DNA of 64,000 nucleotides from positions 1 through 64,000 of the forward strand of contig JAAXZN010000052.1 in assembly GCA_012719855.1 (NCBI GenBank), written 5' to 3'. Position 1 is the stretch's first letter. The number at the start of each line of letters is the position of its first letter. The position numbers and the translations under genes were made by a program. The notes beneath the pieces were generated by a model. That model saw only the letters and a list, made by a program, of their open reading frames with translations. It did no database searches and had not been told where the DNA came from. This document shows, in pieces, positions 38,133 to 48,512 of the stretch. This DNA is from Serratia liquefaciens (GTDB lineage: Bacteria; Pseudomonadota; Gammaproteobacteria; Enterobacterales; Enterobacteriaceae).

Positions 38133-39575
38133 ATGCCGCAGTTTGAAAATGCTTACCAACATCAGTTAGCCGGTTTTTATACCGAATTGAATCCCACGCC
38201 GCTGAAAGGCGCTCGTTTGCTGTATCACAGCGAACCGCTGGCACGCGAACTGGGGCTGGACGAAAGCTGGTTTACCCGGGACAAAACCCCGATTTGGGCG
38301 GGTGAAACGCTGCTGCCGGGCATGCGACCGCTGGCACAGGTCTACAGTGGCCACCAGTTCGGCGTCTGGGCTGGGCAACTGGGCGATGGCCGGGGGATTT
38401 TGCTGGGTGAACAACGCCTGGCAGATGGTCGCAGCATGGACTGGCACCTGAAAGGGGCGGGATTGACGCCTTATTCACGCATGGGCGACGGCCGTGCGGT
38501 GCTGCGCTCGGCGATCCGTGAGTTCCTCGCCTCCGAGGCACTGCACCATCTGGGCATTCCAACCACCCGTGCGTTGACCATTGTGACCAGTGAAGAGCCG
38601 GTTTACCGTGAACAACCTGAGCGTGGCGCTATGTTGCTACGCGTGGCGGAAAGTCACGTGCGTTTCGGCCACTTCGAGCACTTTTATTACCGTAAGCAGC
38701 CGGAACAGGTGCAGCAACTGGCCGATTTTGTCATTGCCCGTCACTGGCCGCAGTTGCAAGATCAGGCGGAGGGCTACTTACTGTGGTTTACCGACGTGGT
38801 CGAACGCACTGCGCGGCTCATCGCCCATTGGCAGACCGTCGGCTTCGCTCACGGCGTAATGAACACCGATAACATGTCGATTCTTGGTCTTACCCTCGAC
38901 TATGGCCCCTATGGCTTCCTCGACGACTACAAGCCCGACTATATTTGCAACCACTCCGATCATCAGGGGCGTTATGCCTTCGATAACCAACCGGCGGTGG
39001 CGCTGTGGAACCTCCATCGGTTGGCACAGACCCTGTCCGGGCTGATGAGTACCGAACAGCTGCAGCAGGCGCTGGCGGCCTATGAGCCGGCCCTGATGCG
39101 GGCTTACGGGGAACGGATGCGCGCCAAACTTGGTTTCTTCACCCCGTCGCAGCAGGATAACGATCTGCTTACCGGTCTGCTGAGCCTGATGGCGCAAGAA
39201 GGCCGGGACTACAGCCGAACCTTCCGCTTGTTAAGCCAAACCGAACAGCAACAGGCACAGTCGCCGCTGCGTGATGAATTTATCGATCGCGCTGCGTTCG
39301 ACAGTTGGTACCAACAATACCGCCAGCGCTTGCAGCAAGAACAGGTGAGCGACGCGGAGCGTCAACAGGCGATGAAGGCGGTGAACCCGAAGCTGATCCT
39401 GCGCAACTATCTGGCACAGCAGGCGATTGAAAGTGCCGAACGGGATGATGTCAGCAAACTGGCGCGCCTGCATCAGGCCTTGTTGACGCCGTTTGCCGAC
39501 GCGCCGGAGTATGACGATCTCGCCGCATTGCCGCCGGATTGGGGCAAGCATCTGGAGATATCCTGCTCGAGCTAA
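38133..39575 (+). CDS. selO: Protein adenylyltransferase SelO (YdiU)
   Basis: This 480-residue pseudokinase-fold enzyme moves AMP from ATP to Ser, Thr or Tyr of target proteins and protects against oxidative stress (family knowledge). Visible parts are [22 protein letters not shown] (nucleotide loop region), [17 protein letters not shown] and [11 protein letters not shown] with the metal-binding Asn/Asp. It ends ISCSS, where the cysteine takes the place of selenocysteine in eukaryotic SelO. The ATG at 38133 has GGAGGGC upstream. It is convergent with hmuV. Confidence 0.94.
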   Translation: MPQFENAYQHQLAGFYTELNPTPLKGARLLYHSEPLARELGLDESWFTRDKTPIWAGETLLPGMRPLAQVYSGHQFGVWAGQLGDGRGILLGEQRLADGRSMDWHLKGAGLTPYSRMGDGRAVLRSAIREFLASEALHHLGIPTTRALTIVTSEEPVYREQPERGAMLLRVAESHVRFGHFEHFYYRKQPEQVQQLADFVIARHWPQLQDQAEGYLLWFTDVVERTARLIAHWQTVGFAHGVMNTDNMSILGLTLDYGPYGFLDDYKPDYICNHSDHQGRYAFDNQPAVALWNLHRLAQTLSGLMSTEQLQQALAAYEPALMRAYGERMRAKLGFFTPSQQDNDLLTGLLSLMAQEGRDYSRTFRLLSQTEQQQAQSPLRDEFIDRAAFDSWYQQYRQRLQQEQVSDAERQQAMKAVNPKLILRNYLAQQAIESAERDDVSKLARLHQALLTPFADAPEYDDLAALPPDWGKHLEISCSS

Positions 39576-39593
39576 ATGAGATGAAAGGATGAC

Positions 39594-39615
39594 GGGCGCG
39601 AAGAGGATCGCGCCC
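39594..39615. terminator. Hairpin between selO and hmuV
   Basis: GGGCGCG/CGCGCCC stem between convergent genes. There is no T tract on either side, so its strength is doubtful. Confidence 0.5.
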
Positions 39616-39625
39616 GGTACAGCCA

Positions 39626-40417
39626 CTACTGGCGCAAATACACCTGCGGTAACGCCACTTCCGGATGATGCACTACTCCCAAATCTGCCTGATACCAGCG
39701 GGTGAGGATTTCCGCCTGCAATACCTCCTGCGGCGTACCTGAGGCGACCAATTGCCCCTGATGCAGCAGTAAGATACGGTCGGCATACAGCGCGGCCAGG
39801 TTGAGGTCATGCAGCACGCAACAGACCGCAATCGGCTGTTGGCGCGTAAGCGTGCGCAGCAACCTCAGCGTATGTTGCTGGTGGTAGAGATCCAGTGCCG
39901 AAGTCGGTTCGTCAAGGAACAGCCAGGAAGGTGTGGGCTGCGGTTGCCAAAGTTGCGCCAGCACGCGGGCCAGCTGTACCCGCTGCTGCTCGCCGCCGGA
40001 AAGTTGGCGATAATCACGTTGGGCCAGCTCAAGGCAGTCAGTTTGCGCCATCACCTGTTGCACCGCTTGCCGTGCATCGCGTTTGCCGTGCGGCGCGCGT
40101 CCCATGCTGACCACTTCCTCAACGGTAAAGGGAAAGGCCAAATCACTGTGCTGGCGCATCACTGCGCGTACCTTCGCCAACTGTTGTGGTTGCCACTGTT
40201 CGAGCGGTTGGCCCAGCAACTGACATTCGCCACAGCCCGGCGCCAGATAACCGGTTAACAGCCGCAGCAGCGTAGACTTGCCTGCGCCGTTTGGCCCGAT
40301 GATCGCCACCATCTCGCCGCTGGCGATGCTGAGCGAAACGTCGTTGATCAGCCGGCGTGAACCCAGGCTGTAACGTAATTGCTGCGCCGTCAGGCTTGAG
40401 GAGTTATCCACCCACAC
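39626..40417 (-). CDS. hmuV: Hemin ABC transporter ATPase HmuV
   Basis: This roughly 263-residue ABC ATPase of the FecE/HmuV type has Walker [21 protein letters not shown], signature [12 protein letters not shown], Walker [12 protein letters not shown] and switch CVLHDLN. It drives heme import across the inner membrane. The listed start is a GTG at 40417, which overlaps hmuU by 14 bases. A GTG two codons later (40411) sits seven bases after GGGAG and may be the real one. It is the last gene of hemP-hmuRSTUV. Confidence 0.93.
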   Translation of the reverse strand: MWVDNSSSLTAQQLRYSLGSRRLINDVSLSIASGEMVAIIGPNGAGKSTLLRLLTGYLAPGCGECQLLGQPLEQWQPQQLAKVRAVMRQHSDLAFPFTVEEVVSMGRAPHGKRDARQAVQQVMAQTDCLELAQRDYRQLSGGEQQRVQLARVLAQLWQPQPTPSWLFLDEPTSALDLYHQQHTLRLLRTLTRQQPIAVCCVLHDLNLAALYADRILLLHQGQLVASGTPQEVLQAEILTRWYQADLGVVHHPEVALPQVYLRQ

Positions 40418-41408
40418 GCTCCCGCTGGCGCATGACCAGCCATAAGAAGTAAGGCCCGCCGATCAGGCTGGTCATCAACCCGACCGGCATTTCTGCCGGC
40501 GCCACCAGGGTGCGGGCCAGCGTGTCGCTGACCAACAGCAGGCAGGCACCGCCCAACGCGGAGCAGGGCAGCAGCCAGCGGTGATCGCCGCCGAGGCGCA
40601 TACGCACCAGGTGCGGTACCACCAGACCGATAAAGCCAATCACGCCGCTCATCGCCACCGAGGCGCCAATCAGCAAGGCGCTAAGCAACAGCAGTTGCAG
40701 CTTCGCGCGCTGGACGTTGACCCCGAGGTAATGTGCTTCTTCATCCCCCAGTTGCAACAGGTTCAGACGACGCGCCTGTAGCAGGGTCAGCAAGGTGGCC
40801 GGCAGGATCAGGGAGGCGCAAACCACCAGCGTCGGCCACTGCGACTGGCTAAGGCTGCCCATCATCCACAGGGAAAACTGACGCAGCTGTTGGTCGTTGC
40901 TGAGATAAGACAGCACGCCAATCGCCGCCGTGCACAGGGCGTTGATAGCAATCCCCGCCAGCAGCAGGCGCGACAGGCTGCCGTGACCGCTACGGCTGAT
41001 ACCGTAGATCAACAGCGACACCAGCATACTGCCGAGGAACGCCGCCAGCATATGGCCATACAGGGCAATCACCGGGGGCAACGCCAGTGGCATCACGATA
41101 ATCAGCGCGACAAACAGCGCGCCGCCGCTGCTGATGCCCAGCAGGCTGGGATCGGCCAACGGATTGCGAAACAACCCTTGCATCACGGCGCCAGATACCG
41201 CCAATGCACACCCGATCACCACCGCCAGCAGTACGCGCGGCAGGCGGATGTTTAGCCAGATATGCCAGGCGGTATCGCTGAACGGCTGTTGCCACAGGGT
41301 GCGGAACGACAGGGTCAGCGCACCCATATTGGCGGCCCCCAGCGCCAGCAGCGCCAGTAACACCAGCAGGCTGGCAATCGCCAGGCGTGGGGAAGTGCGA
41401 CTGCGCAT
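40404..41408 (-). CDS. hmuU: Hemin ABC transporter permease HmuU
   Basis: This 334-residue FecCD-family permease has about ten helices. Landmarks are [33 protein letters not shown] and [13 protein letters not shown], the last contacting the ATPase. It forms the channel for heme handed over by HmuT. It starts within one base of the hmuT stop, and hmuV begins inside its end, so the genes are coupled. It is a paralogue of BtuC at 24711. Confidence 0.94.
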   Translation of the reverse strand: MRSRTSPRLAIASLLVLLALLALGAANMGALTLSFRTLWQQPFSDTAWHIWLNIRLPRVLLAVVIGCALAVSGAVMQGLFRNPLADPSLLGISSGGALFVALIIVMPLALPPVIALYGHMLAAFLGSMLVSLLIYGISRSGHGSLSRLLLAGIAINALCTAAIGVLSYLSNDQQLRQFSLWMMGSLSQSQWPTLVVCASLILPATLLTLLQARRLNLLQLGDEEAHYLGVNVQRAKLQLLLLSALLIGASVAMSGVIGFIGLVVPHLVRMRLGGDHRWLLPCSALGGACLLLVSDTLARTLVAPAEMPVGLMTSLIGGPYFLWLVMRQRERVGG

Positions 41409-42238
41409 TACTTTTGCTCCGCCGCGTGGCGCAGTTTGGCCAACGCCGCCGGCGTTTCCAGACCAAAGCCCAGCAGAGCCATATCGTCAACCACCAGCAC
41501 GCGGTGGTTTTTCCCCGCTGGCGTGAGCGCGACGCCCGGCAAGTTCCACAATTGTTGTTGGCCACCGAGCGTTTTTATGCCGTCTGTGGTGACCAACAGC
41601 AGGTCGGGCGCGCTGGCGATCACGCCTTCCTGCGACAGCGGACGATAGCGACTGAATCCCTGCATCGCATTTTTCAAGCCTGCGGCGGTGATGACTGCGT
41701 CGGCAGCGGTGTGCTGCCCGGCGGCCATCGGCGTAATGCCCCCGTGGCTCATGACGAACAGGACCTTGACCGGCAGAGCATCGGTTTTCACCGCCGCCAG
41801 CTGTTGCTGATACCGTTCGCTCAGCTTTTTGCCTTGCTCGGTGCGCTGCAACGCATTGGCAATCACCTCGATTTTCTCCGGCACGCTTTGCAACGTGGTA
41901 TCACCCGGAATACGCACGACCTTAACGCCGCTTTCTTCCAGCTGTGTGAGCACCAGCGCCGGTTCGGCCAGTTCTGTCGTCAGCACCAGAGAGGGTTTCA
42001 ATGCCAGAATACCTTCGGCATTGAGCTGACGCATGTAGCCGACATCCGGCAGCTTTTTGACGGCTTCCGGCTGCAGACTGGTGCTGTCTCGCGCAATCAC
42101 TTCATCGCCCGCGCCGAGTGCGAAGGCAATTTCGGTGACGTCACCGCCTATCGAGACAATCCGTTCCGCCGCCGCAGCGGTGAAGGGTAACGCCAGCGCA
42201 ATGCACAACGCCAGGCGACGGGTCAATGAGGGTTTCAT
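41408..42238 (-). CDS. hmuT: Periplasmic hemin-binding protein HmuT
   Basis: This 276-residue cluster A-III binding protein has a signal peptide ending near LPFTAAAAE. It shows [31 protein letters not shown] at the start of the first lobe. The tyrosine expected to bind heme iron is probably in [16 protein letters not shown] (about residue 72). It passes heme to HmuUV. It overlaps hmuS by four bases. Confidence 0.93.
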   Translation of the reverse strand: MKPSLTRRLALCIALALPFTAAAAERIVSIGGDVTEIAFALGAGDEVIARDSTSLQPEAVKKLPDVGYMRQLNAEGILALKPSLVLTTELAEPALVLTQLEESGVKVVRIPGDTTLQSVPEKIEVIANALQRTEQGKKLSERYQQQLAAVKTDALPVKVLFVMSHGGITPMAAGQHTAADAVITAAGLKNAMQGFSRYRPLSQEGVIASAPDLLLVTTDGIKTLGGQQQLWNLPGVALTPAGKNHRVLVVDDMALLGFGLETPAALAKLRHAAEQK

Positions 42239-43269
42239 GCGGCAATGTCCTTGGGTTCAAGCGCGGCAACCTGCTCACGCCACTGGGTTTGTTCCGGCTG
42301 GCCTTCGGTACGCTGGCCGTAAAGTTGGGCGATTTGCGTGCCGTCCGCGGCAAACAGCTCCAGGCTGGTGACAAAGCCGTCTTTGGTCGGCTTGCGGGTG
42401 ATCCAGCTTTCGGCAATGGCGTCTTCGATCAGGTGCAGGGTGAAACGACGGTTAAACACGTTAATCCAGCCTTCCTGCGGCATCAGACGCTCGATCTGAC
42501 CGGTGAAGATCTGCACGCAACCACGGTTGCCGACAAAAATCATGATTTCGTTTTGCAGGCCCAACGCTGCGTTGAGCAACTGGGACAGGGCACTGTTATC
42601 CACCCGGTAGGCCAAATCGTTGCCGACGGCCTTGAAGGCCTGCTGACGCGTCAGCTTATTGCGGCTTAACAACTGGAAGAACTGGTGAACGTCGGTCATT
42701 TCACGCCATTCGCGGTCGATCTTTTCGTTGTCCGGCGCGGCGTTACTGACGGTGGCGTCCGGGGCTTTCAGTTCCAACGCCGGATTTTCTGCACTCAGAT
42801 GGCGTTCCACCAGTGCCATCCAGGCGGCCAGGTCGGTTTCGTCGGTGGTGTACACCTTATGCAACGCGTCACCCTGATGATCGAAGAACTGAATGCTGTG
42901 ACGTACACCGCGCTTGTTGGTTTCGCTCATTGCGAAGGCGCTGGCCCACTGGTTGAGGAACAGCCGCAAATCCAACTCGCGTGGGTTGAGGATCAGCCCC
43001 GCGTGGCCGTTCAGGTGTTGGTTGAGGTAGCGCCCCATTTGCTCGTGCACCGCATAGCTGTTACGGGTGATGGATTTGGTGACGCCAACCTGCTCCAGCT
43101 CGGTCAGCAGGGTACGGGCATCGGCCTGCAGGCGACGGGTATCCTGACCAACGCGAGCATGGGTCAGTTCCGCTTCGCTGACGCCAAGCAGCTCGGCCAG
43201 ATCGCGCGCATATTTGCCTGGGTTATCAATTTTGGCCTGCTGGTAGCGTTCATAGAGGGTATTGCTCAT
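42235..43269 (-). CDS. hmuS: Hemin-degrading/transport factor HmuS
   Basis: This 344-residue cytoplasmic protein is of the HemS/HmuS/ChuS family, made of two similar halves. It starts [35 protein letters not shown], shown only in part. The second half repeats the [24 protein letters not shown] pattern. Members bind heme and release iron or pass heme on. The gene follows hmuR after about 60 bases that contain a GC-rich hairpin (43297-43319), which may stabilise one side of the message. Confidence 0.93.
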   Translation of the reverse strand: MSNTLYERYQQAKIDNPGKYARDLAELLGVSEAELTHARVGQDTRRLQADARTLLTELEQVGVTKSITRNSYAVHEQMGRYLNQHLNGHAGLILNPRELDLRLFLNQWASAFAMSETNKRGVRHSIQFFDHQGDALHKVYTTDETDLAAWMALVERHLSAENPALELKAPDATVSNAAPDNEKIDREWREMTDVHQFFQLLSRNKLTRQQAFKAVGNDLAYRVDNSALSQLLNAALGLQNEIMIFVGNRGCVQIFTGQIERLMPQEGWINVFNRRFTLHLIEDAIAESWITRKPTKDGFVTSLELFAADGTQIAQLYGQRTEGQPEQTQWREQVAALEPKDIAA

Positions 43270-43296
43270 AGATAGTTCTCCTGTGTGAGGTTCAAT

Positions 43297-43319
43297 CGGC
43301 GGGCATTCGGGTTGCCCGC
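43297..43319 (-). other. Intercistronic hairpin between hmuR and hmuS
   Basis: Perfect GGCGGGC/GCCCGCC stem with a nine-base loop and no T tract. It probably affects message stability or partial termination and explains how receptor and transporter levels could differ. Confidence 0.5.
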
Positions 43320-43332
43320 CGGACTTAAAACG

Positions 43333-45414
43333 TTACCACTGGTAGCTGACCAGCAGTTTGGCGTTGCGGCCATCCTGCGGAATGCCCTGCGGCGAGTAGT
43401 ATTCTTTGTCGAAGGCGTTGCCCAGCACCACGGTGGTGGTGACGCCCTGCAGACGATCGCGGCCTTTATAGCTCAGGTAGAAATCGTTGACGCCGTAGCC
43501 GCCTTGCTCCGGCGTGCCGGTTTCTACACGGCTGGCGCGTTGGGCCAGCGTCGCGACCCACCCGGTAGAAAGACCGGTTTCACCCAGCGGGATATCCAGC
43601 GTGCTGGTAACAGTGTCAGGATTGATGCTGTTTAACCATTCGCCGCTGGTTTCATTTTTTCCACGTGTTCGGTTGTATGCCAAATCCCAGCCAAAAATGG
43701 GCGTTTTATAGCTCAGCATGGCATCCCAACCCCAGATCTTCGCACGATCGATATTGGTCGAGAAAGTGGTGCAACTGATGCAATAAGGGCCACGGGGACC
43801 ACGTCCCAACTCCATGGTGACGTCGGTAGTGATGTAGTCTCGGGCTTTGGTGTCGAAGTAACTGGCTTTGAATTGCAGACTATCGTCAGCTAAGAGCAGA
43901 TCGTCAAAGCGCAGCCCGAAACCATACTCTTGAGTGGCATTAGTTTCCGGTTTCAGATTCGGATTGGGTACCCAATTGTTGGTGATGGTGGTAGGTCCCA
44001 TGGGAATAGAAAAGTGTTTAGAGTCGTTATACATTTCACCCATGGTCGGCGCACGAAATGCCTGCGAGTAAGAACCGAACAACATCAGCCAATCAGTTGG
44101 CGTAACGCTGATAGCGCCACGGGACGACCACTTGTCAGCATCCACATCCGCATAGCCGTCGCTGGAGCCTTTGTAGTTATCGTAACGAGTCCCGGCAAGC
44201 AGGGTCACCGGCAGGTCTCGGAGGGTAATTTCATCTTGTAACCAACCGGAGGCAAAGTTGATTTTCGCTTGTGGGAAGCTCTCTGTCGCGCCGCCTGGCG
44301 TCTGTTCCTGCTTGTAAGCTTCACTGCCATAGGTAAACAGATGAGAAGCGAAGGTGTCGGCAAACAGGCGAGTACGGTTCTCCAGCTTCGCGCCACGGGT
44401 AGTTTGTTTGCGCGCCTCGTCTTCGTTGCCATGGGAGTGGGCGTTGATCTCCACTTCGGAATAATAGACTTTGGCTACGGCGTCGAGCCAATCCTGACCC
44501 ACCGGTTTAAGTTTGTAGCTGAGTTGACCGTCACGCTGGATGCTTGAACGGTCGGTCATCAGGTTACCGCTGCTGCTAGCGGACTCCTGCGGGTTTTTCG
44601 GTTCCTGAGCCCGATTATTGTAGTAGCGGAGGTCACCACTTAATGATTGATTTTCATCAATCTTCCAGGTGCCTTTGGCCAGCACATTGCTGATGGTCTC
44701 GTCGTTGGGCGCGTCAAAACCATTGCCCTGGCGCAAATCGCCAACGTCGCGGGTGCCGAATGACAGCAGGCCGTCGAGGTTGTCGGTCTTGCCGTAGGCG
44801 CTGGCACCCATACCCAGGCTGTGATCGCCGCTGCCGGCGGTGCCGTAAACCCGGAACCCGGTGTCATGACCCGGCAGCAGCAGATCGGCGGCATCCACGG
44901 TTTCATAAGCAATGACGCCGCCCAGTGCGCCGCTGCCGTACAGCAGGGCCGAAGGGCCGCGTACCACTTCAATGCGTTTTACCAGTGCCGGATCCAGGAA
45001 AGTGGCACCAAGATGACCAGTGTCGGTGCCCTGACGGATGCCGTCTACCAGCGTCAGTACGCCGTTTTTACCGTAGCCGCGCATGAAAACATCTTGGCCA
45101 TTGGTACGCCCGGTGCCATTAACGGTAATACCCGGCACGCGGCGCAGCATGTCGGCGGCGCTGGTGGCCGTCTGGCTCTCAGGGGTATTGCCTTCGATCA
45201 CGGTGACCATCATCGGCGCTTCAAAGCTGCTGCGTGCGTTACCGGTGGCGGCGACAGTCAGGGTTTCGTCGCTGGCTTTGTCCGTTTTAGCCGACACATC
45301 GCTGGAAGAAGAAGCCGTGTGGTTGGTTTGTGCAAAAGTCACCGTCGGCAGAGCGCAGGCAATCGCCAGACTCAATGCGGATAAACGCAGCCGGGTGTAA
45401 GGGATCAGAGGCAT
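43333..45414 (-). CDS. hmuR: TonB-dependent hemin receptor HmuR/HemR
   Basis: This 693-residue outer-membrane receptor has a signal peptide (cut after VTFAQ), a TonB box region DETLTVAAT, a plug domain with RVPGITVNGTGRTNGQDVFMRG and a 22-strand barrel ending SYQW (terminal aromatic residue). The heme-receptor hallmark FRAP...NPNL is present: QAFRAPTMGEMYNDSKHFS and NPNLKPET, with a histidine between them as in HemR. It imports heme or hemoprotein heme using TonB energy. It is preceded by hemP. Confidence 0.95.
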   Translation of the reverse strand: MPLIPYTRLRLSALSLAIACALPTVTFAQTNHTASSSSDVSAKTDKASDETLTVAATGNARSSFEAPMMVTVIEGNTPESQTATSAADMLRRVPGITVNGTGRTNGQDVFMRGYGKNGVLTLVDGIRQGTDTGHLGATFLDPALVKRIEVVRGPSALLYGSGALGGVIAYETVDAADLLLPGHDTGFRVYGTAGSGDHSLGMGASAYGKTDNLDGLLSFGTRDVGDLRQGNGFDAPNDETISNVLAKGTWKIDENQSLSGDLRYYNNRAQEPKNPQESASSSGNLMTDRSSIQRDGQLSYKLKPVGQDWLDAVAKVYYSEVEINAHSHGNEDEARKQTTRGAKLENRTRLFADTFASHLFTYGSEAYKQEQTPGGATESFPQAKINFASGWLQDEITLRDLPVTLLAGTRYDNYKGSSDGYADVDADKWSSRGAISVTPTDWLMLFGSYSQAFRAPTMGEMYNDSKHFSIPMGPTTITNNWVPNPNLKPETNATQEYGFGLRFDDLLLADDSLQFKASYFDTKARDYITTDVTMELGRGPRGPYCISCTTFSTNIDRAKIWGWDAMLSYKTPIFGWDLAYNRTRGKNETSGEWLNSINPDTVTSTLDIPLGETGLSTGWVATLAQRASRVETGTPEQGGYGVNDFYLSYKGRDRLQGVTTTVVLGNAFDKEYYSPQGIPQDGRNAKLLVSYQW

Positions 45415-45507
45415 GTCGCAACTCTCCGTATGTTTTTAACATATCAATAGATTTGCTGGCTGCCTGGATCAACATAGATCGGGGTGGCTGGCGTTGAGGG
45501 ATGGGTG

Positions 45508-45699
45508 TTATTTGGTCAGGATCAATTTCCCGGCTTTGGTCTGCCGCAGCTGATAACGCTGGCCCTGATGGATGATGATCGCCACGCCGTCTGCATCAAG
45601 CAGCTGCGCGCTGTCGTAGCAAGGAGGCGAGGTCAGGCCGCTCGCCGCGGGGCTAGCGGCTTTGGCGGGGACATTGTGATTGTGATTATCCATCGTCAT
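45508..45699 (-). CDS. hemP: Hemin uptake protein HemP/HmuP
   Basis: This 63-residue protein has the HemP core at its C-terminus: SAQLLDADGVAIIIHQGQRYQLRQTKAGKLILTK, shown in part as IIHQGQRYQLRQTKAGKL. The N-terminal half is variable. In some bacteria HmuP acts as an RNA/DNA-binding activator that, with heme, raises expression of the receptor gene. The gap to hmuR is 93 bases. A Fur box lies about 40-60 bases upstream of its start, so the whole locus should be iron-repressed. The ribosome site is weak. Confidence 0.88.
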   Translation of the reverse strand: MTMDNHNHNVPAKAASPAASGLTSPPCYDSAQLLDADGVAIIIHQGQRYQLRQTKAGKLILTK

Positions 45700-45736
45700 G
45701 TGTTTATAAAACAGACCGTTAAATAGTAATTAATAT

Positions 45737-45755
45737 CAAAGTGAGAATCATTATC
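45737..45755. promoter_or_regulatory. Fur box of the hemP-hmu locus
   Basis: Matches 15 of 19 positions of the Fur consensus, with an intact right half (AATCATTATC), just upstream of hemP. Confidence 0.8.
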
Positions 45756-45861
45756 ATGTGAACGAAAGGTTACATCAAGGAAAATTTTCTTACCGATGGA
45801 ACCTTTTTGCAGGAAGGGGAGGTGACAGGGGCTGAAGGGGCTCAGCCCGTCTAAAACAAGG

Positions 45862-46347
45862 TTATTTCAGCAGGGTTTCGATGCGGTCAAACAGGCGCTC
45901 GGGTTTGGTGATCGGCGCGAAGCGTTTCACCCTCTGGCCGTCGGCGGTCAACAGGAATTTGGTGAAGTTCCATTTGATTCGCTGGCTGCCCAGTACGCCC
46001 GGAGCGAGGCGTTTCAATTCGTTGAACAGCGGATGCGCATCCGGGCCATTGACGTCAATCTTACCGAACAGCGGGAAACTGACGCCGTAGTTCAGGGTGC
46101 AGAAGTTGGCGATCTCCAGGGGATTGCCGGGTTCTTGTGAACCGAACTGATTACAGGGAAAGCCCAGCACCATCAGCCCTCGTTCGCGGTAATACTGCCA
46201 CAGGTTTTCCAGCCCGCGGTACTGCGGCGTAAAACCGCATTTGCTGGCGGTGTTAACCACCAGATAGGCTCGGGCGGGGAAGTCCCCCAGCGTTTTGTGT
46301 TCCCCTTGCAGGGTGACGCAGGGGATGGATAACAGTGAGTGGATCAT
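45862..46347 (-). CDS. Second glutathione peroxidase family protein
   Basis: This 161-residue GPx-fold protein has the peroxidatic cysteine in NTASKCGFTPQYRGLE, a second motif GFPCNQFGSQEPG (an additional cysteine that BtuE lacks at this place) and WNFTKFLLTADG. The extra cysteine is the resolving-type residue seen in thioredoxin-dependent members. It is shorter than BtuE and clearly a separate paralogue. It lies between hemP and aroH, convergent with neither. A role in peroxide defence is a family inference. Confidence 0.88.
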   Translation of the reverse strand: MIHSLLSIPCVTLQGEHKTLGDFPARAYLVVNTASKCGFTPQYRGLENLWQYYRERGLMVLGFPCNQFGSQEPGNPLEIANFCTLNYGVSFPLFGKIDVNGPDAHPLFNELKRLAPGVLGSQRIKWNFTKFLLTADGQRVKRFAPITKPERLFDRIETLLK

Positions 46348-46417
46348 ATCGAGGTTCCAAATCCTTTTCAGGGGAATGCGGGCATTGCTAACAGTATAGA
46401 TGAGCGGGTGACAGGAG

Positions 46418-46446
46418 AAAAAACCGGGACGGGCGCCCCGGCTTTG
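46418..46446 (-). terminator. aroH terminator
   Basis: On the minus strand, AAGCCGGGG-CGCC-CGTCCCGGTT with a run of T residues, directly after the aroH stop. Confidence 0.8.
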
Positions 46447-46449
46447 GCA

Positions 46450-47496
46450 TCAGAAGCGGGTATCTACCGCATCCGCCAGCATGGCCAGCAGCTGTTCGCT
46501 GTCGGCCCAGCTCAGGCAAGGATCGGTAATTGACTGACCGTAGGTGAGCGGCTGACCGGCCACAATTTTCTGGGTGCCTTCCACCAGGAAGCTTTCCGCC
46601 ATCACGCCGGTTACGGCAGCGGAGCCGGCGCGGATTTGCTGGCAAACATTTTCTGCCACTTCCAACTGGCGGCGATGCAGTTTCTGACAGTTGCCGTGGC
46701 TGAAGTCGATCACCAGGTGTTCCGGCAGGTCGAACTCACGCAGGCTGTCGCAGGCGGCAACGATATCGGTAGCATGGTAGTTCGGTGTTTTGCCACCGCG
46801 CATGATGATATGACCGTAAGGATTGCCGCTGGTTTGATAGATAGTCATCCGGCCGTGTTTGTCCGGGGACAGGAACATATGCCCGGCGCGCGCCGCACGG
46901 ATAGCGTCAATGGCGATGCGGGTATTGCCGTCGGTACCGTTTTTGAAACCCACCGGGCAGGAGAGCGCCGAGGCCATCTCACGGTGGATCTGGCTTTCAG
47001 TGGTCCGTGCGCCAATCGCGCCCCAACTGATCAGGTCGGCGATGTATTGACCGACCACCATATCGAGGAATTCGGTAGCGGTAGGCAGTCCAAGCTGGTT
47101 CACTTCCAGCAGCAGCCGACGCGCCATTTCGATGCCACGATTTACCTGGAAGCTGCCATCCAGCGCCGGATCGGAGATCAGGCCTTTCCAGCCCACCACG
47201 GTACGCGGTTTTTCAAAATAGGTGCGCATCACGATTTCCAGGCGATCCTGGTAACGAATGCGCAACGCGTTCAGGCGACCGGCATAGTCTACGGCGGCGT
47301 CGAGATCGTGTATCGAGCATGGGCCGATAACCACCAGCAGGCGGCGATCTTCACCGGTCAGGATTTTTTCAATGCGTTGCCGGGAGGCCGTCACGTTATC
47401 CGCGATTTCCGCCGAGATCGGCAACTTCTCCGCCAGTTCTTGCGGCGTGACAAGGCTGTCGATGCGCGCGGTCCGCAGTTCATCTGTTTTGTGCAT
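46450..47496 (-). CDS. aroH: DAHP synthase AroH (Trp-type)
   Basis: This 348-residue class I 3-deoxy-D-arabino-heptulosonate-7-phosphate synthase condenses PEP and erythrose-4-phosphate, the first step of aromatic amino acid synthesis. Motifs are VIGPCSIHD, YFEKPRTVVGWKGLI, GARTTESQIHREMAS and DFSHGNCQK (metal-binding His/Cys). Sequence and genome place match E. coli AroH, the tryptophan-sensitive isozyme. The start at 47496 (MHKTDELRTARI) is preferred to a longer frame. I did not find a convincing Trp-repressor operator upstream. Confidence 0.95.
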   Translation of the reverse strand: MHKTDELRTARIDSLVTPQELAEKLPISAEIADNVTASRQRIEKILTGEDRRLLVVIGPCSIHDLDAAVDYAGRLNALRIRYQDRLEIVMRTYFEKPRTVVGWKGLISDPALDGSFQVNRGIEMARRLLLEVNQLGLPTATEFLDMVVGQYIADLISWGAIGARTTESQIHREMASALSCPVGFKNGTDGNTRIAIDAIRAARAGHMFLSPDKHGRMTIYQTSGNPYGHIIMRGGKTPNYHATDIVAACDSLREFDLPEHLVIDFSHGNCQKLHRRQLEVAENVCQQIRAGSAAVTGVMAESFLVEGTQKIVAGQPLTYGQSITDPCLSWADSEQLLAMLADAVDTRF

Positions 47497-47657
47497 GATT
47501 TTCTCTAAAGACTTTTCTTCGCTGCGGCAGGAGTGCCGGGAAGTGATGGCGATCACAATAACGTAAAAACCGATGAATTCAACCGGAGAAACTGTGTTCT
47601 GTTGATCAGAATCGCTAAAAAAAGCACAAAAAACGTCGCCAGTGGAGAAATAATCAA

Positions 47658-47686
47658 CACGCGGCAGGGTACCGGCCCACCGCGTG
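47658..47686 (-). terminator. Possible ppsR terminator
   Basis: CACGCGG/CCGCGTG stem with a long loop and an AT-rich tail on the minus strand, just after the ppsR stop. Confidence 0.45.
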
Positions 47687-47690
47687 AAAG

Positions 47691-48512
47691 CTAGAACATC
47701 CGGCGGCTCATGCCCAGAATGTCCAGAATTTTGGTCGAGATCTCTTCTACCGAATAATTGGTGGTATTGAGATAACGGATCTGGTTCTTACGGAACAGCG
47801 CTTCCACCTCGGCAAGCTCCATCCGACACTGGCGAATAGAAGCATAACGGCTGTTTTCGCGCCGTTCTTCACGGATGGCGGCCAAACGCTCCGGGTCGAT
47901 CGTCAGGCCGAAAAGTTTGTGCTGAAACGGCTTCAGCGCGGCGGGAAGGTGTAAATTGTCCATATCATCGGCGGTAAAAGGGTAGTTGGCGGCGCGGATG
48001 CCGAATTGCATCGCCAGGTACAGGCTGGTGGGGGTTTTGCCACAGCGTGAAACCCCGAGCAAAATCACCTGGGCCTGGTCGAGATTGCGCAGCGAAATGC
48101 CGTCATCGTGGGCTAACGTGTAGTCAATAGCCGCGATACGGGCATCGTATTTACCGAGGTTGCTGGCCGTCAGGCCGTGGGTACGATTCGGGACCGGGGT
48201 GGGCTCTACTTCCAGCTCGCCCTGCAGCGGGCCTACCAGTGCCTGGACAATATCCTGACAGAACCCTTCGCTCTGGGTGATGACTTTGCGCACTTCCGGC
48301 GAAATGATCGAGTAAAACACCAGTGGCCGCACGCCGGTCTCTTGATAGATATCGTTAATCTGCTGACAGACTCCCCGGGCTCGCGCCTCGGTTTCGACGA
48401 AGGGCAGCGTAAAGGTCGTGGCCTTCACCGGAAATTGTGACAGCACGGCGTGGCCCAAAACCTCGGCGGTGATCGCCGTGCCATCCGAAATATAAAAAAC
48501 GCTTCTTTCCAC
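47691..48512 (-). CDS. ppsR: PEP synthase regulatory protein PpsR
   Basis: This 273-residue bifunctional kinase/pyrophosphorylase (DUF299) inactivates PEP synthase with ADP and reactivates it with phosphate. The P-loop [15 protein letters not shown] is present in the C-terminal half, with the [17 protein letters not shown] start. The GTG start at 48512 has AGGAG eight bases upstream; an ATG frame 31 codons longer lacks a ribosome site. It is divergent from its target, ppsA. Confidence 0.95.
   Translation of the reverse strand: MERSVFYISDGTAITAEVLGHAVLSQFPVKATTFTLPFVETEARARGVCQQINDIYQETGVRPLVFYSIISPEVRKVITQSEGFCQDIVQALVGPLQGELEVEPTPVPNRTHGLTASNLGKYDARIAAIDYTLAHDDGISLRNLDQAQVILLGVSRCGKTPTSLYLAMQFGIRAANYPFTADDMDNLHLPAALKPFQHKLFGLTIDPERLAAIREERRENSRYASIRQCRMELAEVEALFRKNQIRYLNTTNYSVEEISTKILDILGMSRRMF

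Noticed and set aside
47497-47640. Trp repressor operator before aroH
   Set aside because: No sequence close to the GTACTAGTTAACTAGTAC-type palindrome is visible, although E. coli aroH has one.
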